From the NCBI GenBank assembly GCA_031362985.1, contig JANLTO010000034.1:6556-70555 (forward strand): a stretch of DNA of 64,000 nucleotides. Direction: 5' to 3'. This DNA comes from SHZL01 sp031362985 (GTDB taxonomy: Bacteria; Pseudomonadota; Gammaproteobacteria; Xanthomonadales; SZUA-36). Both the position numbers and the translations under genes were made by a program. Numbering within the stretch: the stretch's first letter is position 1; each line of letters begins with the position of its first letter. Shown one piece after another: positions 1 to 8,614 of this stretch. The notes under the pieces were generated by a model, which did not search any database, had not been told where the DNA came from, and was given only the letters and a program-made list of their open reading frames with translations.

Positions 1-147
1 CACTTCAAGAACCACAAGGGTGACCACCATTCGCGGCGCGGTTTGCTGCGCATGGTGAATCAGCGTCGTAGCCTGTTGGATTACCTCAAAAAGAGTGATC
101 TGCAACGCTATCGCGACCTGATTGAACGCCTTGGTCTTCGTCGCTAA
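1..147 (+). CDS. rpsO: 30S ribosomal protein S15, 3' end
   Basis: The first 48 codons of the window read as the C-terminal half of ribosomal protein S15, ending in the typical tail LIERLGLRR before TAA. The segment HFKNHKGDHHSRRGLL is the conserved 16S rRNA-binding stretch of S15. The 5' end lies outside the window. S15 binds the central domain of 16S rRNA and starts platform assembly. A terminator and then pnp follow, the same order as in Escherichia coli and most gammaproteobacteria. Confidence 0.96.
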   Translation, partial: HFKNHKGDHHSRRGLLRMVNQRRSLLDYLKKSDLQRYRDLIERLGLRR

Positions 148-174
148 CTTTTGCATCTCGACGCGGCAACATCT

Positions 175-206
175 CCAGCAGTACCCCGCGGTACTGCTGG
201 GTTTTT
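175..206 (+). terminator. Rho-independent terminator after rpsO
   Basis: A perfect 11-bp stem (CCAGCAGTACC at 175-185 with GGTACTGCTGG at 190-200) around a 4-nt loop is followed by GTTTTT. It sits between rpsO and pnp, where E. coli has its leaky rpsO terminator, so some read-through into pnp is likely. Confidence 0.9.
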
Positions 207-246
207 GCTTACACGCCTTTAAACCATTCTGAGCAGGAATCGTCCA

Positions 247-2340
247 GTGCAAAAACTTAAAAAGACCTTCAAATTTGGCGATCACGAAGTCATCCTGGAA
301 ACCGGGCAAATCGCCCGCCAGGCTGATGCAGCGGTCATGGTTACCATGAATGACACCGTGGTGTTGGTGACAGTAGTTGGCAGGAAGGAAGCCGATCCTG
401 GCCGTGATTTCTTCCCCCTGACGGTTAACTATCAGGAAAAATTTTACGCCGCAGGCCGGATTCCCGGTGGATTCTTCAAACGTGAAGGACGTCCCACTGA
501 ATTTGAAACCCTGACCTGCCGCTTGATAGATCGCCCCATCCGTCCCTTGTTTCCCAAGGGCTTCATGAATGAAGTCCAGATCATAGCAACCCTGATGTCT
601 TCCAACCCGGAAGTGAATGGGGACATTCCTTCGCTGATTGGAACTTCCGCTGCGCTGGCTCTTTCCGGAATTCCTTTTAATGGTCCGGTAGGTGCAGCGC
701 GTGTGGGTTACATTGATGGTCAGTATGTGCTCAACCCGACGGCCACGCAGTTAGTGGATTCCAAACTGGACCTGATTGTCGCAGGCACTGAGAAGGCCGT
801 GTTGATGGTCGAATCTGAGGCAAAACTGCTGTCTGAGGAAGTGATGCTGGGTGCAGTCACATTCGGTCACCGCGCGATGCAGGCTGTAATCCAGGCAGTG
901 CGGGAATTGGCAGCGGAAGCCGAAATCAAGCCATGGTCCTGGCAGGCTCCAGCAGTAAATGAAGACTTGCTGTCCAAGGTAAAGGCAGCATCCGAGCAAG
1001 GACTGAAATCGGCCTACGCTATCGTGGACAAGATGCAGCGGCATGAAGCTGTTGCAGCGGTCAAGAATGCTGCGATTGAAGCCCTGTGCGTGTCGGGCGA
1101 CGAAAACGCCCCGGCTAAGGGTGCCGTTTCGGACATGTTGTACAAGGTTGAAAAGCACCTGGTCCGCGAGCACATACTTGCCGGCAACCCCCGTATAGAC
1201 GGCCGCAATTTGAGTACGGTGCGACCTATCTCGGTTGAATGTGGCGTACTGCCACGCACCCACGGATCGGCCTTGTTTACCCGCGGTGAAACCCAGGCCA
1301 TCGTAACGACAACCCTTGGCACCATGCGTGATTCCCAAATAATCGATTCGGTCAACGGCGAATACAAAGACCCGTTCATGTTGCATTACAACTTTCCCCC
1401 GTATTGCGTGGGCGAAACGGGTTTCATGAGCGGCCCGAAGCGCCGTGAGATCGGCCACGGTCGCCTGGCGCGTCGCGGCGTAACAGCAGTTCTGCCCAGC
1501 GTTACGGAATTTCCTTACGTGTTGCGGGTTGTTTCCGAGATCACGGAATCCAATGGCTCCAGCTCCATGGCTTCGGTTTGCGGCACGTCGCTTGCGTTGA
1601 TGGATGCCGGAGTTCCAATCAAGCAACCGGTGGCAGGCATTGCCATGGGTCTGATCAAGGAAGGCGACCGGTTTGCTGTTCTGTCCGACATCCTTGGTGA
1701 CGAAGATCACCTCGGTGACATGGACTTCAAGGTGGCCGGGACCCAGGACGGCATCACCGCGCTGCAGATGGACATAAAGATCGAAGGCATTAACGAAGAG
1801 ATCATGAAAATTGCACTGGCCCAGGCCAATGAAGGGCGCAATTTCATTCTCGGTGAAATGAACAAAGTCATCTCCAAGCCGCGGGAAACCATGTCGGAGT
1901 ATGCTCCGCGCTTGATGACGATCAAGGTGCACCCTGACAAGATCCGCGACATCATCGGCAAGGGCGGCGTAACGATTCGTGCCATTACCGAGGAAACCGG
2001 GACTACCATCGATATCGCTGATGATGGCACAGTAACCATCGCGTCAGTGAACAAAGAAGCTGCCGAAGCGGCACGGCGGCGCATCGAACAGATCACTGCT
2101 GATATTGAGACCGGGCAGGTTTTCACCGGCAAGGTTATCAAGATCATGAATTTCGGCGCCTTTGTCACCCTGAGTCCGGGACGTGACGGCCTGGTGCATA
2201 TTTCCCAGCTCTCTGATGAGCGCGTGGAGAATGTTACCGACGTCGTCAAAGAAGGAGACATGGTCAAGGTCAAGGTACTTGAAGTGGACAAGCAAGGTCG
2301 CATTCGCCTCTCGATGAAAGCGGCAGAAGTGGGGAAGTAG
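247..2340 (+). CDS. pnp: polyribonucleotide nucleotidyltransferase (PNPase)
   Basis: PNPase degrades RNA 3' to 5' by phosphorolysis and is a partner of RNase E in the degradosome. The 697-aa protein has the usual length and domain order: a first RNase PH domain (about 10-140), an all-alpha linker, a second, catalytic RNase PH domain (about 310-545), a KH domain (about 555-615, with IIGKGG) and a C-terminal S1 domain (about 620-690, with GKVIKIMNFGAFV). The start is GTG, preceded by AGGAA at 234-238. It follows rpsO and is closed by its own terminator. Confidence 0.98.
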   Translation: MQKLKKTFKFGDHEVILETGQIARQADAAVMVTMNDTVVLVTVVGRKEADPGRDFFPLTVNYQEKFYAAGRIPGGFFKREGRPTEFETLTCRLIDRPIRPLFPKGFMNEVQIIATLMSSNPEVNGDIPSLIGTSAALALSGIPFNGPVGAARVGYIDGQYVLNPTATQLVDSKLDLIVAGTEKAVLMVESEAKLLSEEVMLGAVTFGHRAMQAVIQAVRELAAEAEIKPWSWQAPAVNEDLLSKVKAASEQGLKSAYAIVDKMQRHEAVAAVKNAAIEALCVSGDENAPAKGAVSDMLYKVEKHLVREHILAGNPRIDGRNLSTVRPISVECGVLPRTHGSALFTRGETQAIVTTTLGTMRDSQIIDSVNGEYKDPFMLHYNFPPYCVGETGFMSGPKRREIGHGRLARRGVTAVLPSVTEFPYVLRVVSEITESNGSSSMASVCGTSLALMDAGVPIKQPVAGIAMGLIKEGDRFAVLSDILGDEDHLGDMDFKVAGTQDGITALQMDIKIEGINEEIMKIALAQANEGRNFILGEMNKVISKPRETMSEYAPRLMTIKVHPDKIRDIIGKGGVTIRAITEETGTTIDIADDGTVTIASVNKEAAEAARRRIEQITADIETGQVFTGKVIKIMNFGAFVTLSPGRDGLVHISQLSDERVENVTDVVKEGDMVKVKVLEVDKQGRIRLSMKAAEVGK

Positions 2341-2376
2341 TTCGTCTTCACTGGTTCGCTGTAAAACTGTACGAAG

Positions 2377-2401
2377 AAGCCCGGGAGACCGGGCTTTTTT
2401 T
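2377..2401 (+). terminator. Rho-independent terminator after pnp
   Basis: An 8-bp stem (AAGCCCGG at 2377-2384 with CCGGGCTT at 2389-2396), loop GAGA, runs into a T tract of seven bases. It separates pnp from the methionine genes. Confidence 0.9.
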
Positions 2402-2483
2402 ATACAATGCAATAATGCCGCTGTCCCGGGCAATCTCTCCATAGGTCTCGAACTTGTCGGGGGAATAAGGGTAAACTTCGCCG

Positions 2484-3548
2484 ATGCCTTTGGTTGAACA
2501 TCTGAAATTGCCAACCTTTTCCAGGTTGCGTGAACTGGGTCACGAAGTGATCCCCCTGGACAGGGCGCTGCGCCAGGATATCCGGGAGTTGCATATCGGC
2601 TTCCTCAATATGATGCCTGATGCGGCTCTGGAGGCAACCGAGCGCCAATTCATTCGGCTGGTGGGAAATTGTAATCGTATTGCACAGTTTTACGTGTACC
2701 CGTTCTCCCTCCCCGGATTGAACAGAGGCGCACCCGCCCGGGCTTACATTGAAGAGTATTATTGCGATTTCAATGATTTGAAGCGAGAGGGGCTGGACGG
2801 CTTGATCATCACCGGGGCAAATGTTGTCAATCCGGCCCTGGACCAGGAAGCATTTTGGGAACCGTTGATGGACGTAGTGAGTTGGGCCGAGCACAATGTT
2901 GCGTCCACACTGTGTTCCTGCCTGGCCACTCACGCCTTGCTCAAACACCAGCACGGGATTGATCGACGGCCGCTTCCAACCAAGAAATGGGGCGTGTATA
3001 GCCATCGGGTCATGCAACCCGAACACCCATTGTTGCGAGATATCAACACCCGCTTTGACGCACCACATTCGCGCTATAACGACATCTCCCGGCACCAATT
3101 GGAAGATGCGGGATTGCCCGTCCTGGCGGAAAGCGAGACGGGCGGCGTGCACATGGCGGTAAGCCCTGACGGCTTTCGCGTGCTCTATTTCCAGGGGCAC
3201 CCGGAATACGATAGCAACAGCCTGTTGAAAGAATACAAGCGCGAGGTCTTGCGATTCCTCGGAGGCGAGTTGGACGCGCCGCCGCCTTATCCGGAGAATT
3301 ATCTTTCGGCAGAAGCCAGGGCAATCGCGCAACGATTTGTCGAGGAGGCCGTGGCAGCAACCGCCCGCGGGAAGCCTGTTGCTGATTTTCTTGAGCTTGA
3401 GCTCGAGTCTCTGCTCGATAATACCTGGGGTGACACCGCAAAGGCCATTTTTAATAACTGGTTGGGCCTGATCTACCGCTTGACCAATTTGGATCGAAGC
3501 AAACAATACATGTCGGGAGTTAACCCGGATAACCCGCTGGGGATTTGA
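2484..3548 (+). CDS. metA: homoserine O-succinyltransferase, MetA family
   Basis: Acylates the hydroxyl of L-homoserine, the first committed step to methionine. The 354-aa product carries the MetA/HTS glutamine-amidotransferase-like fold: HIGFLNMMPDAALEATE near the N-terminus, TGANV around residue 110, a probable nucleophile Cys146 in CLATHALL (aligned by eye with Cys142 of E. coli MetA), and the GHPEYD motif with His239 and Glu241 for the Cys-His-Glu triad. It is an outlying MetA; many residues differ from the enteric enzyme, so the acyl donor (succinyl-CoA or acetyl-CoA) cannot be fixed by eye. metY follows after 43 bp, so the product is probably used there and by metB further on. No SAM riboswitch is visible upstream. 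Confidence 0.85.
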   Translation: MPLVEHLKLPTFSRLRELGHEVIPLDRALRQDIRELHIGFLNMMPDAALEATERQFIRLVGNCNRIAQFYVYPFSLPGLNRGAPARAYIEEYYCDFNDLKREGLDGLIITGANVVNPALDQEAFWEPLMDVVSWAEHNVASTLCSCLATHALLKHQHGIDRRPLPTKKWGVYSHRVMQPEHPLLRDINTRFDAPHSRYNDISRHQLEDAGLPVLAESETGGVHMAVSPDGFRVLYFQGHPEYDSNSLLKEYKREVLRFLGGELDAPPPYPENYLSAEARAIAQRFVEEAVAATARGKPVADFLELELESLLDNTWGDTAKAIFNNWLGLIYRLTNLDRSKQYMSGVNPDNPLGI

Positions 3549-3591
3549 AACACAACCGCTTGTACCATTGGTGCATCTAAGGAGCTTAGTT

Positions 3592-4866
3592 ATGAAAGAC
3601 CAAACGTTGGCAATTCATGCCGGATTCAAATCCGACCCGACAACCAAAGCCGTGGCGGTGCCCATCTACCAGACCGTGGCTTACGAATTTGATAACGCCC
3701 AACACGGTGCCGACCTGTTCAACCTGGCAGTGCCGGGGAATATCTACACGCGCATCATGAATCCGACCACGGATGTGCTGGAACAGCGATGTGCGCAGCT
3801 GGAGGGTGGTATTGCTGCCTTGGCATTGAGTTCAGGCAGTGCGGCGGTTACTTATTCCATCCTGAATATCGCTGAACAGGGTAACAATATTGTGACCGTG
3901 CCCCTGCTCTATGGCGGGACGTATACTTTGTTCAAACACATGTTGCCACGCCTCGGCATTGAGTGCCGTTTTGCCGCTGACGACAGCGCAGCAAGCCTGG
4001 AAGCGCTGATAGACGACAAGACTTCTGCCGTATTTTGCGAGTCAATCGGAAACCCGGCGGGCAACATAGTCGATATAGAAGCCCTGGCCGCCATGGCACA
4101 CCAACACGGTGTTCCGCTGATCGTGGATAACACGGTGGCCACGCCGGCCCTGTTGAAACCGATCAAGTATGGCGCCGACATCGTCTTGCATTCCTTGACG
4201 AAGTACATCGGTGGCCATGGAAATTCACTGGGTGGAGTGATCGTGGATAGCGGAAAGTTTCCGTGGGCAAAATACCCCAAGCGCTTTCATATGCTTAATG
4301 AACCCGAGGAGGCCTATCATGGTGTGATCTATACCGAAGCCATGGGTGAAGCAGCATACATTGCCCGCGCTCGCACCGTGCCCCTGCGCAATACCGGCTC
4401 TGCCATCAGCCCGATGAATGCGTTCTTGATCCTGCAGGGCATGCAAACCCTGCCGTTGCGCATGGAGCGGCACTGCGACAATGCCCTGGCCGTGGCCAGG
4501 CACCTCAAGAAACACCCGAAGGTGACGTGGGTAAAGTTTGCCGGCTTGCCTGACTCCCCGTATTTCGATCTTGCTCAAAAGTACACCAAGGGCAAACCCT
4601 CGGCACTTTTGTCGTTCGGTGTAAAAGGCGGGTTCGATGCCGCAGTCAAATTCTACGATGCCCTGAACCTGTTCGTGCGCCTGGTAAACATCGGAGACGT
4701 TAAATCTCTGGCGGCGCATCCGGCTTCGACCACCCACCGGCAACTCTCAGCCAAGGAGCTTGAGTCCGCCGGGGTCACTCCAGACATGGTTCGACTGTGT
4801 ATTGGTATCGAAGACATCGAGGATATCATTGAAGACCTGGAGCAAGCCCTGGCAGCTTCCTCCTGA
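3592..4866 (+). CDS. metY: O-acetyl/O-succinylhomoserine sulfhydrylase
   Basis: A PLP enzyme of the Cys/Met metabolism family that makes homocysteine directly from an O-acylhomoserine and sulfide. SSGSAAVTYSILNIA (cofactor phosphate site) and HSLTKYIGGHGNSLGG (PLP-binding Lys) are present, and the roughly 424-aa length fits MetY rather than the shorter MetB. The ATG at 3592 has AAGGAG at 3579-3584, 7 nt upstream, and is preferred over the in-frame upstream start at 3568. It lies just after metA. Together with metB at 16520 the organism seems to hold both direct sulfhydrylation and transsulfuration. Confidence 0.9.
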   Translation: MKDQTLAIHAGFKSDPTTKAVAVPIYQTVAYEFDNAQHGADLFNLAVPGNIYTRIMNPTTDVLEQRCAQLEGGIAALALSSGSAAVTYSILNIAEQGNNIVTVPLLYGGTYTLFKHMLPRLGIECRFAADDSAASLEALIDDKTSAVFCESIGNPAGNIVDIEALAAMAHQHGVPLIVDNTVATPALLKPIKYGADIVLHSLTKYIGGHGNSLGGVIVDSGKFPWAKYPKRFHMLNEPEEAYHGVIYTEAMGEAAYIARARTVPLRNTGSAISPMNAFLILQGMQTLPLRMERHCDNALAVARHLKKHPKVTWVKFAGLPDSPYFDLAQKYTKGKPSALLSFGVKGGFDAAVKFYDALNLFVRLVNIGDVKSLAAHPASTTHRQLSAKELESAGVTPDMVRLCIGIEDIEDIIEDLEQALAASS

Positions 4867-4895
4867 AAACACCCACCTGTGTAGAGCGATAGCCG

Positions 4896-5669
4896 GTGGA
4901 CGCCCGCATTAATGCAATTATCCTCGCTGCCGGCCAAGGCAGCCGGCTCGGGGAATTTAACGCCAAGGGGAGTCCAAAATGCCTGCTGAGCTTCGGCGGG
5001 CGTAGCCTGCTGGCCCGGCACCTCGACCTGCTTTTCCAGTTGGGTGTGGTGCAGGTCGATCTTGTGGTTGGATACGAAGCAGATCAGGTCATTGAGCATG
5101 TAGGCCGGTTGAAGTCGCGGCCCGATGTAGCGTTTCACTACAATCCACGCTACCAACAAGGTAGCGTCATCAGCCTATTGGCAGCGCGCGAGACCCTGGA
5201 GTACGGAACTGACATCCTGCTCATGGATGCGGACGTTTTGTACCATCCAGTCATACTGCAGCGTTTGGTGCAAACACATCACCGTAACTGCTTTCTGCTG
5301 GATCGTGATTTTCAGGACGGAGAAGAACCCGTCAAGATAGCGGTAAGAGAAGGCATCATGGTCGACTTCCGCAAGAAACTGGCAGATGGCTTGCAGTACG
5401 ACCAGATTGGTGAGTCCGTGGGATTTTTCCGGTTCACTCCAGAGTGTTCGGCACGAATCGCTGGGGAATGCGCCCGCTTCGAAGCTGAAGGGCTGGCTGA
5501 TGCTCCTCATGAAGAGGTTTTGCGAAATCTTTTGCTGGAGCAGCCCGGCGCCTTCGCCTATGAGGACGTGTCGGGCCTGCCGTGGGTAGAGATTGATTTT
5601 CCTGAGGATGTAGTGCGAGCCCGTGACCGGGTATTACCGGCTATTGAGCGTGACTTTGCAGGATTCTGA
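4896..5669 (+). CDS. NTP transferase domain protein, likely phosphonate/choline-phosphate cytidylyltransferase
   Basis: A 257-aa protein made almost wholly of a sugar-nucleotidyltransferase-like (LicC/PntC type) domain. The N-terminal nucleotide-binding motif is complete: AIILAAGQGSRLGEF followed by SPKCLL, and the metal-binding Asp is probably in LLMDADVLY. The closest roles are CTP:phosphocholine and CTP:2-aminoethylphosphonate cytidylyltransferases. It starts with GTG and its stop codon abuts the start of the PEP mutase gene, so the two are surely co-transcribed and probably act in one pathway. I infer that it activates a phosphonate as its CMP derivative. The substrate is not visible from the sequence. 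Confidence 0.8.
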   Translation: MDARINAIILAAGQGSRLGEFNAKGSPKCLLSFGGRSLLARHLDLLFQLGVVQVDLVVGYEADQVIEHVGRLKSRPDVAFHYNPRYQQGSVISLLAARETLEYGTDILLMDADVLYHPVILQRLVQTHHRNCFLLDRDFQDGEEPVKIAVREGIMVDFRKKLADGLQYDQIGESVGFFRFTPECSARIAGECARFEAEGLADAPHEEVLRNLLLEQPGAFAYEDVSGLPWVEIDFPEDVVRARDRVLPAIERDFAGF

Positions 5670-7307
5670 TTGATGATCAGCAGAAAAACCACGCAACTTC
5701 GCCAACTGCTGCATTCGGGCGCCACCGAGTTCATCATGGAGGCGCATAATGGCTTGTCGGCCCGAATCGTAGAGGAGGCAGGATTCAAGGGTGTCTGGGG
5801 TTCCGGCCTGGCGATATCTGCACAGCACGCAGTGCGGGACAACAACGAACTCAGCTGGACACAAGTAGTGGACACGCTGGAATTCATGTCCGATGCAACG
5901 CGCATTCCCATTCTTTTGGATGGGGACACCGGCTACGGAGATTTCAACACTATGCGTCGCCTGGTTGGCAAGCTGGAACAGCGTGACATCGCCGGCGTGT
6001 GCATTGAAGACAAGTTGTTTCCCAAGACCAACAGTTTTATCCAGGGCGAACAGCAGCCGCTTGAAGACATCGATAGGTTCTGCGGCAAGATCAAGGCAGG
6101 AAAAGACGCACAAAAGGATGAAGATTTTTGTATCGTGGCGCGGGTTGAAGCCTTCATTGCCGGTTGGGGCCTGGATGAAGCGTTGCGCCGCGCGGAAGCC
6201 TACCGTGAGGCCGGTGCGGACGGCATTCTGATCCACAGCAAACTCAATCGACCGGATGAAGTCCTGCAGTTTGCACAGGAATGGAATAACCGTTGCCCCC
6301 TGGTTATCGTACCCACCAAGTTCTATTCCACTCCCAGCGAAATATTTCGCCAGCACCGGATCAGCCTGGTGATCTGGGCGAACCACCTGATTCGTTCTGC
6401 CATTGCTGCCATGCAGGCTACTGCACAGCACGTACGGGTCAACGAATCCCTTGTGGACGTCGAAGGACAGATCGTGAGTATGCAGGAAATATTTCGTTTG
6501 CAAGGCGCAGACGAACTGCTGGAAGCCGAAAAACGGTATGCACGCTCGGCCTGCCAGAATGCATCGGCGATCATACTCGCCGCAAGCCGTGGCCAGGGTC
6601 TGGATGACCTGACCTGCGATCGGCCCAAGGTCATGATCCCGGTAGCCGGAAAACCTGTCCTGCGCCGCCTGGTGGATAAATTCAAGGCACAAGGCGTCAA
6701 CGAGATCACGGTGGTGGCGGGATACCAGGCTGAAGCGATGGACGCACAGGGTATCAAGGTCGTGGTGAATGCGGATTGGGCTGATTCCGGCGAACTCGCC
6801 TCCCTGGTTAGCGCCCTTGGGTCTTTGGGAGATAACACAGTTCTGCTTTACGGTGACCTGTTGTTTCGAACTTACATTCTGAATAATTTGCTGGAATGGA
6901 ACGCTCCATTGCTGGTGGTTGTTGACTCCTCGCCGTTGGAGCATGTGCAGGGCAATACCAACGATCTGGCTTATTGCAATGTTGCGGACGACCGCGCCAT
7001 GTATCAGCAGCGCGTCGTGCTGGAGCAAATCAGCCCGCGTTCCGACTGGGACGGGAAAGCGCCCAATGGGCGCTGGATTGGCATGTTGCGCGTCAGTGAC
7101 GACGGCAGGCAGTATTTGCTTTCAGCCCTGGCCGCTCTCCAGTCGCATCCAGGCTTTTCCCGCATGGGTTTGCCGGAACTCATCAATCAACTGGTTGCGC
7201 AGGGCCATGCACCACAAGTGCAGTACATTTCTGGTCACTGGATGGATATCAACAACCTCGATGACCTGCAGCGAGCGGGTGAATTCGCCCAGGGGCATCA
7301 GTCCTGA
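5670..7307 (+). CDS. pepM: phosphoenolpyruvate mutase fused to a nucleotidyltransferase-like domain
   Basis: Residues 1 to about 300 are PEP mutase, which makes the C-P bond by rearranging PEP to phosphonopyruvate. LLDGDTGYGD and the diagnostic EDKLFPKTNSF loop separate it from isocitrate lyase and methylisocitrate lyase relatives. Residues about 305-540 are a second nucleotidyltransferase fold starting ASAIILAASRGQGLDDL and keeping DRPKVMIPVAGKPVL. In this domain the usual GxGxR signature is altered (Ser and Gly replace the first Gly and the Arg), while the intact motif is in the gene just upstream. The fused domain may be inactive, or active on a different ligand. Gene junctions with both neighbours are tight. 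Confidence 0.93.
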   Translation: MMISRKTTQLRQLLHSGATEFIMEAHNGLSARIVEEAGFKGVWGSGLAISAQHAVRDNNELSWTQVVDTLEFMSDATRIPILLDGDTGYGDFNTMRRLVGKLEQRDIAGVCIEDKLFPKTNSFIQGEQQPLEDIDRFCGKIKAGKDAQKDEDFCIVARVEAFIAGWGLDEALRRAEAYREAGADGILIHSKLNRPDEVLQFAQEWNNRCPLVIVPTKFYSTPSEIFRQHRISLVIWANHLIRSAIAAMQATAQHVRVNESLVDVEGQIVSMQEIFRLQGADELLEAEKRYARSACQNASAIILAASRGQGLDDLTCDRPKVMIPVAGKPVLRRLVDKFKAQGVNEITVVAGYQAEAMDAQGIKVVVNADWADSGELASLVSALGSLGDNTVLLYGDLLFRTYILNNLLEWNAPLLVVVDSSPLEHVQGNTNDLAYCNVADDRAMYQQRVVLEQISPRSDWDGKAPNGRWIGMLRVSDDGRQYLLSALAALQSHPGFSRMGLPELINQLVAQGHAPQVQYISGHWMDINNLDDLQRAGEFAQGHQS

Positions 7308-7326
7308 TGTCCAGCGGTGGTAAGAC

Positions 7327-8487
7327 GTGATCCAGGCCAGGGACTTCATCCAGGCAGCCAGGGGATTCGGATTGAACACCTGGGCAGGGGTGCCCTGTTC
7401 GTTTCTGACGCCTTTCATTAACGGCGTTATCAACGAACCCGGGATGCGCTATATTTCCGCAGCCAACGAGGGCGATGCAGTGGCCACGGCCAGTGGTGCA
7501 GCATTGGCCGGACAGCCTGCAGTTGCCATGATGCAAAACTCCGGTTTGGGGAATGCGGTAAGTCCATTGAGCTCCTTGAACTGGGTTTTTCGCATCCCGA
7601 TATTGCTTATCATCACGCTGCGCGGCGAACCCGGCCTGTCGGACGAACCCCAGCATGAATTAATGGGGCAAATTACCGGTGGCATTCTCGATCAACTGCA
7701 AATCCAGTGGAACTGGTTTCCCCGTTCGGCATCGGATATTGAAGGTGCATTGACGGTTGCTTTCTGGCACATGGAGAAAACTGCCCGGCCTTATGCTTTT
7801 GTAATGCGGCAGGGCTCGGTGGAGCCCACCGTGTTGTGTAATTCGTGGACATCCCAGGCTGTTCCAAAAGCACTGTCTGGCGGGTTCCGGGCCCCTGCTG
7901 CGGCATTGCTAACCCGGCAGGAGGCGCTGCAGTGTGTCCTGGAGAACACTGCGGAAAAGGATACGGTCGTGATTGGCACGACAGGTTATACCGGCCGGGA
8001 GCTGTTTGCGCTTGCGGACCGCCCCAATCATTTTTACATGGTTGGCTCCATGGGATGTGCAGCCTCATTTGGGCTAGGCTTGTCGCTGGCGCTCCCTGCA
8101 AAACATGTAGTGGTCATTGATGGCGATGGCGCTGCGTTGATGCGGATGGGGAATTTCGCAACCATTGGTGCTTACGGGGAATCGAATTTTCATCATCTGC
8201 TGCTGGATAATTCAATGCATGAATCCACCGGGGGCCAACCCACGGTCAGTGCATCGGTCAGTTTTGCAGCGGTGGCCGGTGCCTGTGGATACCGGACAGC
8301 TCAGGAAGCAGTTACCCGGGAGGCGTTGCAAGAGTTTTTGCTTGGAAAAAAGGGCCCGGACCTGTTGCACCTGCGCACACGTGGCGGTGTGCCACAGGGA
8401 TTGCCGCGGCCAGGCCTCAGTCCTCACCGGGTGCGTCAAAGGCTGATGCAACATCTGGGCGTAAGTGCCGCGTGGCTGGACACGTAG
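7327..8487 (+). CDS. ppd: phosphonopyruvate decarboxylase
   Basis: A thiamine-diphosphate enzyme that converts phosphonopyruvate to phosphonoacetaldehyde, the step that pulls the unfavourable PEP mutase equilibrium forward. The N-terminal VPCSFLTPFINGVI and AANEGDAVATASG are typical of Ppd, and the C-terminal half has the ThDP/Mg site GDGAALMRMGNFATIG ending in LLLDNSMHESTGGQ. Length (386 aa) is normal. The start is GTG, 19 bp after pepM. A 127-bp gap before the next gene (8488-8614) has no gene and no clear terminator. Confidence 0.93.
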   Translation: MIQARDFIQAARGFGLNTWAGVPCSFLTPFINGVINEPGMRYISAANEGDAVATASGAALAGQPAVAMMQNSGLGNAVSPLSSLNWVFRIPILLIITLRGEPGLSDEPQHELMGQITGGILDQLQIQWNWFPRSASDIEGALTVAFWHMEKTARPYAFVMRQGSVEPTVLCNSWTSQAVPKALSGGFRAPAAALLTRQEALQCVLENTAEKDTVVIGTTGYTGRELFALADRPNHFYMVGSMGCAASFGLGLSLALPAKHVVVIDGDGAALMRMGNFATIGAYGESNFHHLLLDNSMHESTGGQPTVSASVSFAAVAGACGYRTAQEAVTREALQEFLLGKKGPDLLHLRTRGGVPQGLPRPGLSPHRVRQRLMQHLGVSAAWLDT

Positions 8488-8614
8488 GGCAGGGGTCGGC
8501 ATTCCCATGCTGGCTGGCCGAACCGATTTAGCCGGCATTTGCTCGCGGCCCGGCATGTTGAATCAGCGTAAAATCACCGAACTTGGACTAAGTGCTGCAA
8601 TGGAAGCGTGAGTA

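Noticed and set aside
751..1932. Long minus-strand open frame (393 codons) inside pnp
   Set aside because: It lies wholly opposite a strongly conserved gene and its translation is low-complexity in His, Arg and Gln with no known domain. It is a reverse-frame shadow.
2400..3506. 368-codon minus-strand open frame opposite metA
   Set aside because: Shadow of metA, whose catalytic motifs are intact on the plus strand.
5634..7028. 464-codon minus-strand open frame opposite pepM
   Set aside because: Antisense shadow of the PEP mutase and nucleotidyltransferase coding frame, with no recognisable motif.
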